Below, piece after piece: positions 1-5,996 of a stretch of 6,759 nucleotides of DNA. A model generated the notes under the pieces. The model was not told the origin of the DNA. It did no database searches and saw only the letters and a program-made list of their open reading frames with translations. The stretch's first letter is position 1. Each line of letters starts with the position of its first letter. The DNA is from Nitrospirota bacterium (GTDB taxonomy: Bacteria > Nitrospirota > Thermodesulfovibrionia > Thermodesulfovibrionales > JdFR-88): NCBI GenBank assembly GCA_021789735.1, contig JAJYJB010000105.1, positions 1 to 6,759 on the forward strand, read 5' to 3'. The position numbers and the translations under genes were made by a program.

Positions 1-8
1 TTTTCCGG

Positions 9-218
9 TCAGGAGCGGACCTTTTCTATGATCTCAGGGTACTCTTTCTTGAACTCGGGATAGCGCCTCCCCAGAAAGAGTTTCAGGGCCTTGAGCTCGC
101 CTTCCATGTCCTTCAGGCTGCCGATGGCGTTTTCGCATGCGGAAAGCTTCTCTGTCAGCGTGGCTATCTCTTTTTGAAGAAGACTTATCGTCTCTCTTAA
201 GACTATCTCTTCTTTCAT
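9..218 (-). CDS. Small coiled-coil protein of unknown function
   Basis: This encodes 69 residues, and I do not recognise a named family. Residues 3 to about 47 are charged and helical, with hydrophobic residues at heptad-like spacing, so a coiled coil is likely. One cysteine lies at residue 28. The tail repeats a short aromatic-proline pattern (YPEF at 53-56, YPEI at 60-63) and is rich in Lys and Glu. There is no signal peptide or membrane segment, so a cytoplasmic protein is expected. The ATG is preceded by AAGGGG at 223-228, only 4 nt away, which is an acceptable but not strong ribosome binding site. The stop is TGA at 9-11. It lies downstream of, and in the same direction as, the COX24-domain gene, about 167 nt away, so co-transcription is possible but unproven. 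The AT-rich stretch at 300-323 could instead hold its own promoter. Confidence 0.6.
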   Translation of the reverse strand: MKEEIVLRETISLLQKEIATLTEKLSACENAIGSLKDMEGELKALKLFLGRRYPEFKKEYPEIIEKVRS

Positions 219-300
219 GGCGCCCCTTATTGGTGAAGGTCCAAAGCGGCAGTTTTGTTACTGAGGGCCGCCCTTGGATCCTTCTTAATGCAAGGAAGTT

Positions 301-323
301 TTTAATTTAAATTAAATTAATTT
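301..323. repeat. AT-only palindromic stretch upstream of the coiled-coil gene
   Basis: Positions 301-316 form a perfect 16-bp palindrome (TTTAATTTAAATTAAA), and 314-323 form an overlapping 10-bp palindrome (AAATTAATTT). The block contains only A and T in otherwise balanced sequence. It lies about 85-105 bp upstream of the ATG at 218. It could be a promoter or protein-binding region for that gene. No convincing -35/-10 pair could be fixed in it, because too many near matches to a -10 box exist in such sequence. Confidence 0.35.
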
Positions 324-385
324 ACCGGTTGCATTCGCCAGCCCATGCCATTTCTTGCCGGGACCATGCCGGGGCAGCTTCCTGA

Positions 386-481
386 TTACTTGCCCCGTTT
401 GGAGAACTTCATCTTTTTCCTGAGTTTGCTATGCTTGTGCTTGGACATCTTCTTCTTGCGCCATTTGACAACACTGCCCAC
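386..481 (-). CDS. COX24/AURKAIP1-domain very small basic protein, probable 30S ribosomal protein (bS22/mS38-like)
   Basis: This is 31 codons, beginning at GTG (479-481) and ending at TAA (386-388). The product begins (M)GSVVKWRKKKMSKHKH and ends in KFSKRGK. Over half of its residues are Lys, Arg or His, and there are no acidic residues. The pattern MGSVxKxRKKxMSKxKHxKLxxK is the signature I know from bacterial AURKAIP1/COX24-domain proteins. These are related to mitochondrial ribosomal protein mS38 and to the small protein called bS22 in mycobacterial ribosomes. The expected role is binding 16S rRNA in the small subunit. The start is fixed by GGGAGGTGAT, with GGAGG (489-493) exactly 7 nt before the GTG. 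The open frame extends upstream to an ATG at 619, but the added 46 residues cover the hairpin and promoter and lack family similarity. The gene has its own promoter at 557-585. It is easily missed because of its size and GTG start. The family call is from memory of the motif, not a search. Confidence 0.85.
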   Translation of the reverse strand: MGSVVKWRKKKMSKHKHSKLRKKMKFSKRGK

Positions 482-526
482 CTCATCACCTCCCTTTGAA
501 AAGAATTTTTCTCTTTTTCTTCTTCC

Positions 527-542
527 GGGCGGGGTCCCGCCC
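527..542 (-). other. GC hairpin in the 5' leader of the COX24-domain gene
   Basis: GGGCGGG (527-533) and CCCGCCC (536-542) are perfectly complementary; realistically this gives a 6-bp stem with a 4-nt loop. If transcription starts near 550 on the minus strand, the hairpin opens the leader, about 45 nt ahead of the ribosome binding site. A purine-rich unstructured stretch follows. It is not a terminator, because no T-run follows on either strand. It could protect the 5' end of the mRNA or be a site for autoregulation. Confidence 0.4.
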
Positions 543-556
543 CGTAGACAGCCTAA

Positions 557-585
557 ATTATACCTTTCCGTGCGGAAAGTTTCAA
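557..585 (-). promoter_or_regulatory. Sigma-70-type promoter with a palindromic operator in its spacer
   Basis: Reading the minus strand, the -35 box is TTGAAA (585-580, 5/6 to consensus) and the -10 box is TATAAT (562-557, 6/6), with an exact 17-bp spacer. The spacer is almost wholly a 16-bp inverted repeat, CTTTCCG-CA-CGGAAAG (579-564). A transcript would start near 550, giving a leader of about 70 nt to the GTG at 481. A dyad between the two boxes is a typical site for a dimeric repressor or regulator. The boxes are seen directly; regulator binding is inferred. Confidence 0.65.
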
Positions 586-779
586 ATCTGCGCCCGCCTC
601 CGCGTTCCGGCAAGGTCACTGATACTTCCCGGTTCCCTCTTCGCGCACGGGATATATTTAAAGGATGGCATTATAAATGCCCCAGATCGGACAATACCGG
701 GTAAAAAATTCGTGGACACCCCCGGGTGTGCCCCCTGTTTACACCTTCACACTATTTGCATCAAATCAGATTTAGTCCA
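586..779. other. Non-coding gap between the activase stop and the promoter of the COX24-domain gene
   Basis: I see no credible gene here. The stretch holds the candidate activase terminator (703-732) and a 15-bp dyad GGCATT-ATA-AATGCC (667-681). The dyad contains a TATAAT on the minus strand but has no acceptable -35 at 16-18 bp. The open frames crossing it are arginine- and proline-rich shadows. No tRNA or known riboswitch pattern was recognised. Confidence 0.5.
703..732 (-). terminator. Candidate intrinsic terminator of the activase gene
   Basis: Downstream of the activase stop on the minus strand, GG(c)ACACCC pairs with GGGTGTCC across a very short loop (732-714), with one bulged C. After ACGAA comes a run of six T (708-703). 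The stem is GC-rich and the T-run is good, but the 5-nt gap between them and the tight loop are not ideal. It lies about 50 nt after the stop, where a terminator is expected. Confidence 0.45.
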
Positions 780-3700
780 TTATAAGATTCTTGCCTTTGC
801 CTGGTCTATGAACGCCTCAAGCTGTATGGTGGTGGTGGCGGTCTCCGTGCCGTCATACGGCATGTTTATGGCGGGCACGCCGTGGTCCCTGCTCACCCCG
901 CGCATGAGCGCGGTGACTATGGTGCCGGGCATGCACCCGAAAGGCATGGCGTTCACAATGCCGGCCACCCCCTTGCCCGCCAGGTCCACCGCCTTTCCTA
1001 TGCTCAAAATGGTCTCCCCCTCGAAAGAGTCGTGCACATACGGGGCCGCCTTCCTGATGATCTCCTCCGTCTCCGGCTCCTCGATGCTTTTGAGCGAGCC
1101 CTTGTAGCGCCTGCTGAAGCGCTTTTCCACCCGCTTCTGGAAAAAGCGCTGCACCGATATCTGGAAGGCCGCCGCATGGTCTTTCCTTGCGCGCGCCTTG
1201 CGCAGCCCCATCAGGTTCACATAATATATCCACTCCGTAACAGGGGCCAGCCAGACCTCGCCCCCCAGCGCCTCTATCTTTTTTACCAGGTCCTCGTTTG
1301 AAAACCGGTTAGAACGGACAAATATCTCCCCGACCACCCCTATCAGAGGTCTGCTTTGTTTCTTTCGTCCGTTGCCGTTTTTTACCTTCGCGAAATCATC
1401 TTTCATCCGGATCAGCACATCTTCGAGCCCCGCCTTGCGCCCGCCCTCCACCGCGCGGCTTATCAGGCCCAGGTAGCGCTCGTAGAGCTCCTGCGCCGCC
1501 CCTTCGCTGTGCTCGTAGGGCCTGCTTTCGTGCAGGCACTTGATAAGCAGCTCTATGGCGACTATGCCTTTCCAGGCGGTAAGGGCAAAATCCCTGCCCA
1601 TGATGCCAAGGTCCCGGTAAAAACCGGCATCCTGGTTGGGCGCGAAGATGGGGACCTCCGGCAGGCCTATTTCCTCAAGCACATGCTTATGGAACACGTT
1701 ATATTGCCCGAAGCGGCAGGGGCCGGTCCCCGAGGGCATGAAGAAGGCCGCCTCACCGGGCCTGAAATCCGCGCTGTAGACCTTCTTCAGCATGTCGCCC
1801 GTTGTGACCATGTAAGGGTAGCATTCCTTGCCCGAGACGAACCTTGCGCCAAGCTCAAGCGTTTTGCCATCCGGAGGCGGAAGCACCTCCGACCGCACAC
1901 CGCACCGCTTGAGGGCGGCGCCCAAGGCAAACGCATGGTCTGACATCCGGGGGATGTAGACGGTCCTGCTTTTGCCGTTTTTTGGCGTTTTATTTCCTGA
2001 TATGCCTTTTTTTGCCGGCGCCTCCGCCCCGGGCTTTCCCTTTTTCTTTTCCCACCCCTCCACGCTGTCCAGATACGCCTCCAGGCGCGTCACCGCCCCC
2101 GCATCCGCGCTGTGTTCATCTATTTCTATATGGAGATAGGGTTTTTGTTTTTCCTTTTCAAGCTCGCTCTTCAAATATTTCAAAACGAACGAATCCGGCC
2201 CGCAGGAGAAATTCCCCAGAAAGACAGGGAAGAGAAGCGGGTTTTCCCTTATGAGCCTTGCAGCCTTGAGTATCCGCTGCCCGCTCCGCCAGTACACCTG
2301 CGGCCAGTCCTCCGAAATGCTTGCTTCCTCCAGTGGGAGAAAATCCATCGGGATGGATGTGACCCCGAGCGTGGCCAGCTTTTCCGGTATCTCCAGGTTC
2401 ATGCCCTTGTCAAAGGCGTTATAGCTCCTGCCCAGGATGACAACGGCCCTGTCCCTGAGCCCGGAGAGCGCTTCAGCCCCGAGCCTGCGTATGGTCTTTT
2501 CAAAATCCTTCTGCGCCTCATGGGCCGCTGCAAGCGCCTTTTTCAGAACGCCGGCCTTTATGCCAAAGCGCTTTCCGACTGACTCCCTGAGGGAGCTCAG
2601 AAGATGCGCATCGCCCCTGCCAAAGTCCACCGGAAGGCCCAGCATCTTCCCTTTAAGCCCGGGCAGCGCCACCGAGGCCACATACGGGACCGTCTGCGTC
2701 TCGGGGCATGCCTGGCCGCTTCCAAACTCGGAGCCCGGAGGGTTCATGTTGATGAAGCTTGGCAGAAATACGGCATCCGGAGACCTCTTTTCAAGGAGAT
2801 ATTTCACATGCCCGTGGGCCACCTTCACCGGAAAGCACCCTTCGGACAGGACGCTTTCAAGCCCCAGGTTTATTATCTCCCGGTCCGTCGCGGGCGAGAC
2901 CTCCACGTTCAGGCCGCACTCCCACAAAAGGGTGCTCCAGAAAGGAAGCTGGTCCTCGAAATAAAATATATATGGCAGGCCCACCACCGGGCGGCCAGGC
3001 AGCGGATGGCGCTCCGAATGCGGCTTCCGCAGCAGCTCCTCCCGCAGGGCAAAGAGGTTTTTGTTTTTTTTGTCCTCACCGCCGCTTTTTTGGTTTTTGC
3101 GGCGTATGTCGTACTTTTCGCACCGCCCGCCGTAATAGAGCTGCCGGTCTTCGCCCTCTATCTTCACCCTGTTTATCTCGCAGACGTTCGGGCATCCCTT
3201 GCACTGGAAGGACGATATGCTGTACGGCCTGCCGGCAAGCTCAAAACCCTTGAATGCGCTTTTTTTGCCTGGAAAACCCGCGGTCTCCGTCTCCCTTTTG
3301 GCGATAAGCGCCATCCCTATCGCGCCTGTGACATCGTGGTTCGGCGGGACGATGACCTGCATTCCAAGATATTTTTCGAAGGCCGCCACCACCGCCTTGT
3401 TGTAGGCCACGCCCCCTTGAAAGAGGACCTTCCGGCCTATGGGCTTTGCCGCGACCACGCGGTTTATGTAGTTTTGCACGATGGAATAGGCCAGGCCCGC
3501 CAGGAGGTCGTCCCTTTTGGCGCCCTTGCCCAGGTTTGCCATGAGGGAGTTTTCCATGAACACCGTGCACCGCTCCCCCAGCCTGAGGGGGTTTTGGGAG
3601 GCAAAGGCGCAGCCCGCGTATTCGTTCTTTACCGAAACGTTCAGTTTCTCGGCCTGTTCCTCGATGAAGGAGCCGGTGCCCGCGGCGCAGGCCTTGTTCA

Positions 3701-5072
3701 TCTCGAAGTCCACTATGACCCCGTCCCTCAGGCTTATGTACTTGGAGTCCTGCCCCCCTATCTCAAATATCGTGTCCACCTCCGGCTCTATGAAGGCCGC
3801 CGCGGTGGCCTGCGCGGTTATCTCGTTTTTGACCACGTCTGCCCCCACGTAGTCCGCTATCATGTACCTGCCGGAGCCGGTGGTGCCCACGCCCGCTATC
3901 TCCACCCCGTCTCCAAGCTGGGCCGCCATCTGCAAAAGCCCATCGCGCACAGCCTCTATCGGCCTGCCCGCCGTCATCAGGTAGAGCCTGGCAAGAAGCC
4001 TTCCCGAGCCGTCTATGACCGCGAGGTTGGTGCTTATGGAGCCGATGTCTATCCCCAGCCACGCCTTTTGTTTCTTTCCCTGTGCGCTTTCCTGCTTCCC
4101 TTCGTCTTTTTCTGTTCCAGTTGCCTCTTCTGGCCGAACACAGACCTCTTGGTGCCTCCGGGCAAAATCGTCACCGGGGACTATCAGGGGCTTGTGGCCG
4201 CCGGCCTCTCTTTTTTCCTTTTCAAGGAAAGCGGAGAGCCGCCCTGAAAAACCGGAGAGGACGGACATCTCCCCTTCCGCCCGGTCTTTTTTGTTTTTCC
4301 CCTGTTCCTCAAGCGCCTTAAGCGCCGCGCCCCAGGCCCCCATAAGACAAAAGTCCTCCGGAACGAACAGGTCCCCTATCTGGAGCACCTCTTTGAAGGC
4401 GCGGACCATGGACCGGTTAGCGGCCACCCCTCCCTGAAAGGAAACCGGCCCCTTGAGCGTCCTTCCCCTCATTATCGAGCCCCTGAAATTCCTGGCCACG
4501 GCGAAGCACAGGCCCGCCACGATATCCTCCACAGGGGTGGCTATCTGCTGCAGGTGGATCATGTCCGATTTGGCAAACACGCTGCACCTTCCGGCTATCC
4601 TCGGAGGGTTTTCCGTCCCGAGCCCCATCCGGGAGAACTCCTCTATCGTCAGGTGCAGCCTCTCCGCCTGCTGGTCCAGGAAGGAGCCGGTGCCGGCGGC
4701 GCAGACGGAGTTCATGGAAAAATCCTCTATCCCCCCTTCATTAAGGAGGATGAGCTTCGAGTCCTCCCCGCCAAGCTCGATGATGCTCCTTGCGCGGGGA
4801 TGGAGTTTCCGGGTGGCAGTGGCCTGCGCCACAACCTCGTTAAGGGGGGCAAGACCCAGCGCCCGGGCGGCAAGCCTTCCGGCCCCACCCGTTATCTTCA
4901 GGCAGACTTTCCTGTCTCCGGCCTTTGACGAAAGCCCATCCAGAAACGAAAGGACGGTCTCAAGGGGCCTGCCCCTGTGCTTTTCGTAGCGGTCCCAGAG
5001 TTTCCTGCCGTCCCCGTCCAGGACCACCATCTTGACGCTTACCGAACCCGCGTCAAGGCCCGCATAATACAT
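780..5072 (-). CDS. Giant acyl-CoA dehydratase activase-related protein: tandem BcrAD/BadFG ATPases fused to two HgdB-like modules
   Basis: This is a 1430-residue protein, probably cytoplasmic, of the family that joins COG1924, COG3580 (DUF2229) and COG3581. Residues 1-255 and 335-590 are two ASKHA ATPase domains. Each has phosphate loops (GLDAGS 5-10 and GIDIGS 340-345; GGEDSK 101-106 and GGQDSK 439-444), a QGGV motif (213 and 552), and the CAAGTGSF motif. Cys124/Cys163 and Cys462/Cys502 match the two ligands per subunit of the [4Fe-4S] cluster in the HgdC homodimer, so one chain can form the whole dimer. Cys624, 627, 631 and 651 form an extra metal-site-like group. Residues 691-1000 (DUF2229) and 1037-1430 resemble HgdB-type reductase subunits, with Cys746/789/957 and Cys1084/1119/1380. 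Charged linkers lie at 256-334 and 1006-1036. ATP-driven low-potential electron transfer is inferred; the substrate is unknown. The ATG at 5070-5072 follows GGGGAGGT and GGAG and places the first motif at the normal distance. No dehydratase partner gene lies nearby. Confidence 0.95.
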   Translation of the reverse strand: MYYAGLDAGSVSVKMVVLDGDGRKLWDRYEKHRGRPLETVLSFLDGLSSKAGDRKVCLKITGGAGRLAARALGLAPLNEVVAQATATRKLHPRARSIIELGGEDSKLILLNEGGIEDFSMNSVCAAGTGSFLDQQAERLHLTIEEFSRMGLGTENPPRIAGRCSVFAKSDMIHLQQIATPVEDIVAGLCFAVARNFRGSIMRGRTLKGPVSFQGGVAANRSMVRAFKEVLQIGDLFVPEDFCLMGAWGAALKALEEQGKNKKDRAEGEMSVLSGFSGRLSAFLEKEKREAGGHKPLIVPGDDFARRHQEVCVRPEEATGTEKDEGKQESAQGKKQKAWLGIDIGSISTNLAVIDGSGRLLARLYLMTAGRPIEAVRDGLLQMAAQLGDGVEIAGVGTTGSGRYMIADYVGADVVKNEITAQATAAAFIEPEVDTIFEIGGQDSKYISLRDGVIVDFEMNKACAAGTGSFIEEQAEKLNVSVKNEYAGCAFASQNPLRLGERCTVFMENSLMANLGKGAKRDDLLAGLAYSIVQNYINRVVAAKPIGRKVLFQGGVAYNKAVVAAFEKYLGMQVIVPPNHDVTGAIGMALIAKRETETAGFPGKKSAFKGFELAGRPYSISSFQCKGCPNVCEINRVKIEGEDRQLYYGGRCEKYDIRRKNQKSGGEDKKNKNLFALREELLRKPHSERHPLPGRPVVGLPYIFYFEDQLPFWSTLLWECGLNVEVSPATDREIINLGLESVLSEGCFPVKVAHGHVKYLLEKRSPDAVFLPSFINMNPPGSEFGSGQACPETQTVPYVASVALPGLKGKMLGLPVDFGRGDAHLLSSLRESVGKRFGIKAGVLKKALAAAHEAQKDFEKTIRRLGAEALSGLRDRAVVILGRSYNAFDKGMNLEIPEKLATLGVTSIPMDFLPLEEASISEDWPQVYWRSGQRILKAARLIRENPLLFPVFLGNFSCGPDSFVLKYLKSELEKEKQKPYLHIEIDEHSADAGAVTRLEAYLDSVEGWEKKKGKPGAEAPAKKGISGNKTPKNGKSRTVYIPRMSDHAFALGAALKRCGVRSEVLPPPDGKTLELGARFVSGKECYPYMVTTGDMLKKVYSADFRPGEAAFFMPSGTGPCRFGQYNVFHKHVLEEIGLPEVPIFAPNQDAGFYRDLGIMGRDFALTAWKGIVAIELLIKCLHESRPYEHSEGAAQELYERYLGLISRAVEGGRKAGLEDVLIRMKDDFAKVKNGNGRKKQSRPLIGVVGEIFVRSNRFSNEDLVKKIEALGGEVWLAPVTEWIYYVNLMGLRKARARKDHAAAFQISVQRFFQKRVEKRFSRRYKGSLKSIEEPETEEIIRKAAPYVHDSFEGETILSIGKAVDLAGKGVAGIVNAMPFGCMPGTIVTALMRGVSRDHGVPAINMPYDGTETATTTIQLEAFIDQAKARIL

Positions 5073-5226
5073 CTCCTAAAAGACCTCCCCGAATCCGTAA
5101 TAAAATAACCGGAAAAAAGAAAAAGACATTTTTAATTCAAAACGTCCCCTCAAGCAAAATATACAAAAAAGTAATTTTTTAAAGCTCTATTCTATACGAA
5201 AAAGGATATCAAAACAGCACCCCGAT

Positions 5227-5277
5227 TGCCATTTAAAGTCAATTTTTTCTGCCATTTTTTGTCATGCCGCAAATGGC
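5227..5277. repeat. Repeated GCCATTT boxes upstream of the pilin promoter
   Basis: TGCCATTT occurs at 5227-5234 and again at 5250-5257, 23 bp apart. The reverse complement AAATGGC lies at 5271-5277, so 5251-5277 is a GCCATTT-N13-AAATGGC inverted repeat. The centre of the dyad is about 50 bp before the -24 element and about 75 bp before the expected transcription start. That is a sensible place for an enhancer site of a sigma-54 activator such as PilR, but no PilR consensus was recognised. Confidence 0.35.
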
Positions 5278-5313
5278 CCGCGAGCAACGCATTGAAAATG
5301 AAGGCTTTTTTTC

Positions 5314-5329
5314 TGGCACGAAACATGCT
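5314..5329 (+). promoter_or_regulatory. Sigma-54-type (-24/-12) promoter of the first pilin gene
   Basis: TGGCAC (5314-5319), five bases, then ATGCT (5325-5329) matches the consensus TGGCAC-N5-TTGCW except at one base. The invariant GG (5315-5316) and GC (5327-5328) are exactly 10 bp apart. Transcription would begin near 5340, giving a leader of about 118 nt. Sigma-54 with the PilS/PilR two-component system controls pilA in Pseudomonas, Myxococcus and Geobacter, so the site fits the gene it precedes. Confidence 0.65.
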
Positions 5330-5377
5330 GTAAATAATGCGGCAGCAACGGAAAGGGAGGTGAGGGGTCATTCCCGG

Positions 5378-5398
5378 GGCTTTTGCCACAGGCAGGCC
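5378..5398 (+). other. Small hairpin in the pilin leader
   Basis: TGCC (5384-5387) and GGCA (5391-5394) pair across ACA, and an outer GGC (5378-5380) can pair with GCC (5396-5398). It sits in the middle of the predicted leader and has no T-run, so it is not a terminator. A role in mRNA stability or translation is possible. The fold is short and could be chance. Confidence 0.25.
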
Positions 5399-5457
5399 AA
5401 AATAAAAAGGCGTCAAACTTTTAAAGAAACGGCAGCATAAAAAAGGAGGAAAAAGAG

Positions 5458-5934
5458 ATGTACAAGGCAGTAAGCAAGGCAAGAAATGAAAAGGGTTTCA
5501 CGCTTATCGAGCTTCTGGTCGTTCTGGCAATCATAGGCATATTGGCTGCGATAGCCATCCCCGCGTATATGGGCTACATGAAAAACGCCAAGGAGCGGGC
5601 GGTCTTTGAGAACTTCGATGCGGCCACGAGATACGTCAAGGCCGAGATGTCCAAGTACTCATATGCCCCAAATGACGTGACCCAGGTGGCGGCGGTTTCG
5701 ATGGTAGGAAACGTCAAGAAATTTAGCCCATGGAATACCTTGCTTCCGGCCTTCACCAACGGTTCTGCTCCTGGCAGGGGGCAGGTCTCGATATATGATA
5801 AGTCTGTAGCTCCGAACGACAACATAAGCGAGGCTTGTGCCGATACCAATGGTGGAGTGGTAATCATAAGCGCCGACACTAATGGAGCAGGAACAAACGA
5901 GCCGACGGTCTCCATTGCCTGCTCCAGTCTTTGA
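5458..5934 (+). CDS. Type IV pilin, probable major subunit (PilA-like)
   Basis: This is a 158-residue prepilin. The class III leader is 13 residues (MYKAVSKARNEKG) and is cut by prepilin peptidase after Gly13. The mature protein starts with Phe14, which would be N-methylated, and has the conserved Glu at mature position 5 (residue 18) and Pro at mature position 22 (residue 35). Residues 14-38 form the hydrophobic helix that anchors the subunit in the inner membrane and packs the pilus core. The mature chain is 145 residues, the size of ordinary type IVa pilins and much longer than the roughly 60-residue Geobacter PilA. Cys127 and Cys155 probably form the C-terminal disulfide loop. That loop is rich in Asn, Gly, Thr and Ser, possible glycan sites. 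The ribosome binding site AAGGAGGA (5443-5450) lies 7 nt before the ATG and is very strong. With the sigma-54 promoter upstream and a terminator just after, this is likely a highly expressed single unit. The family is certain; calling it the major pilin is inferred. Confidence 0.95.
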   Translation: MYKAVSKARNEKGFTLIELLVVLAIIGILAAIAIPAYMGYMKNAKERAVFENFDAATRYVKAEMSKYSYAPNDVTQVAAVSMVGNVKKFSPWNTLLPAFTNGSAPGRGQVSIYDKSVAPNDNISEACADTNGGVVIISADTNGAGTNEPTVSIACSSL

Positions 5935-5954
5935 CGACTGAAATCCTGAAAAAT

Positions 5955-5982
5955 GGGGCGCGGCCTGGGCCGCGCCTCTTTT
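5955..5982 (+). terminator. Intrinsic terminator between the two pilin genes
   Basis: GGCGCGGC (5957-5964) and GCCGCGCC (5969-5976) form a perfect 8-bp GC stem with loop CTGG. It is extendable by a G-T and a G-C pair to 10 bp, and is followed by TTTT (5979-5982) and a second T-run after CA. It starts 20 nt after the first pilin stop and ends 14 nt before the ATG of the second pilin. It should end most transcripts of the first gene and leave only read-through for the second. Confidence 0.75.
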
Positions 5983-5996
5983 CATTTTAAGCGGCA

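Larger units (their letters stand above)
5073..5457. other. Divergent AT-rich control region between activase and pilin genes
   Basis: Positions 5073-5330 are much richer in A and T than the flanking genes and carry many A- or T-runs of 5-7 (near 5113, 5129, 5165, 5175, 5199, 5243, 5255 and 5306), which suggests bent DNA. The pilin side has a sigma-54-type promoter (5314-5329), GCCATTT boxes (5227-5277) and a leader of about 118 nt. For the activase on the minus strand I found no convincing -35/-10 pair. The best -10-like TATATT (GTATATTTTG on the minus strand, near 5156-5165) lacks a good -35. The open frame on the minus strand at 5192-5482 is not a credible gene. Confidence 0.55.

Noticed and set aside
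407..487. Out-of-frame ATG start (485-487) giving about 25 residues overlapping the COX24-domain gene
   Set aside because: It is only a few bases from the Shine-Dalgarno core and its product lacks any family pattern.
386..619. 77-residue version of the COX24-domain protein starting at ATG 617-619
   Set aside because: The extra 46 residues are translated from the promoter, operator and leader hairpin; the ideal ribosome binding site and family N-terminus point to GTG at 479-481.
496..1107. Plus-strand open frame of 203 codons
   Set aside because: It covers the minus-strand promoter and leader of the COX24-domain gene and the 3' end of the activase; no family-like pattern or ribosome binding site supports it.
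2604..4247. Long plus-strand open frame (547 codons) opposite the activase
   Set aside because: It lies wholly antisense to a clear, motif-rich gene and is rich in Arg, His, Ala and Pro with no domain; GC-rich codon use on the other strand explains its length.
5340..5457. Cyclic-dinucleotide (GEMM-type) riboswitch in the pilin leader
   Set aside because: Such riboswitches control pili in some Geobacter relatives, but the conserved GEMM core and its two-helix arrangement are not seen here.
5192..5482. Minus-strand open frame of 96 codons across the pilin promoter
   Set aside because: It runs through AT-rich control DNA and into the pilin start, with no ribosome binding site or domain.
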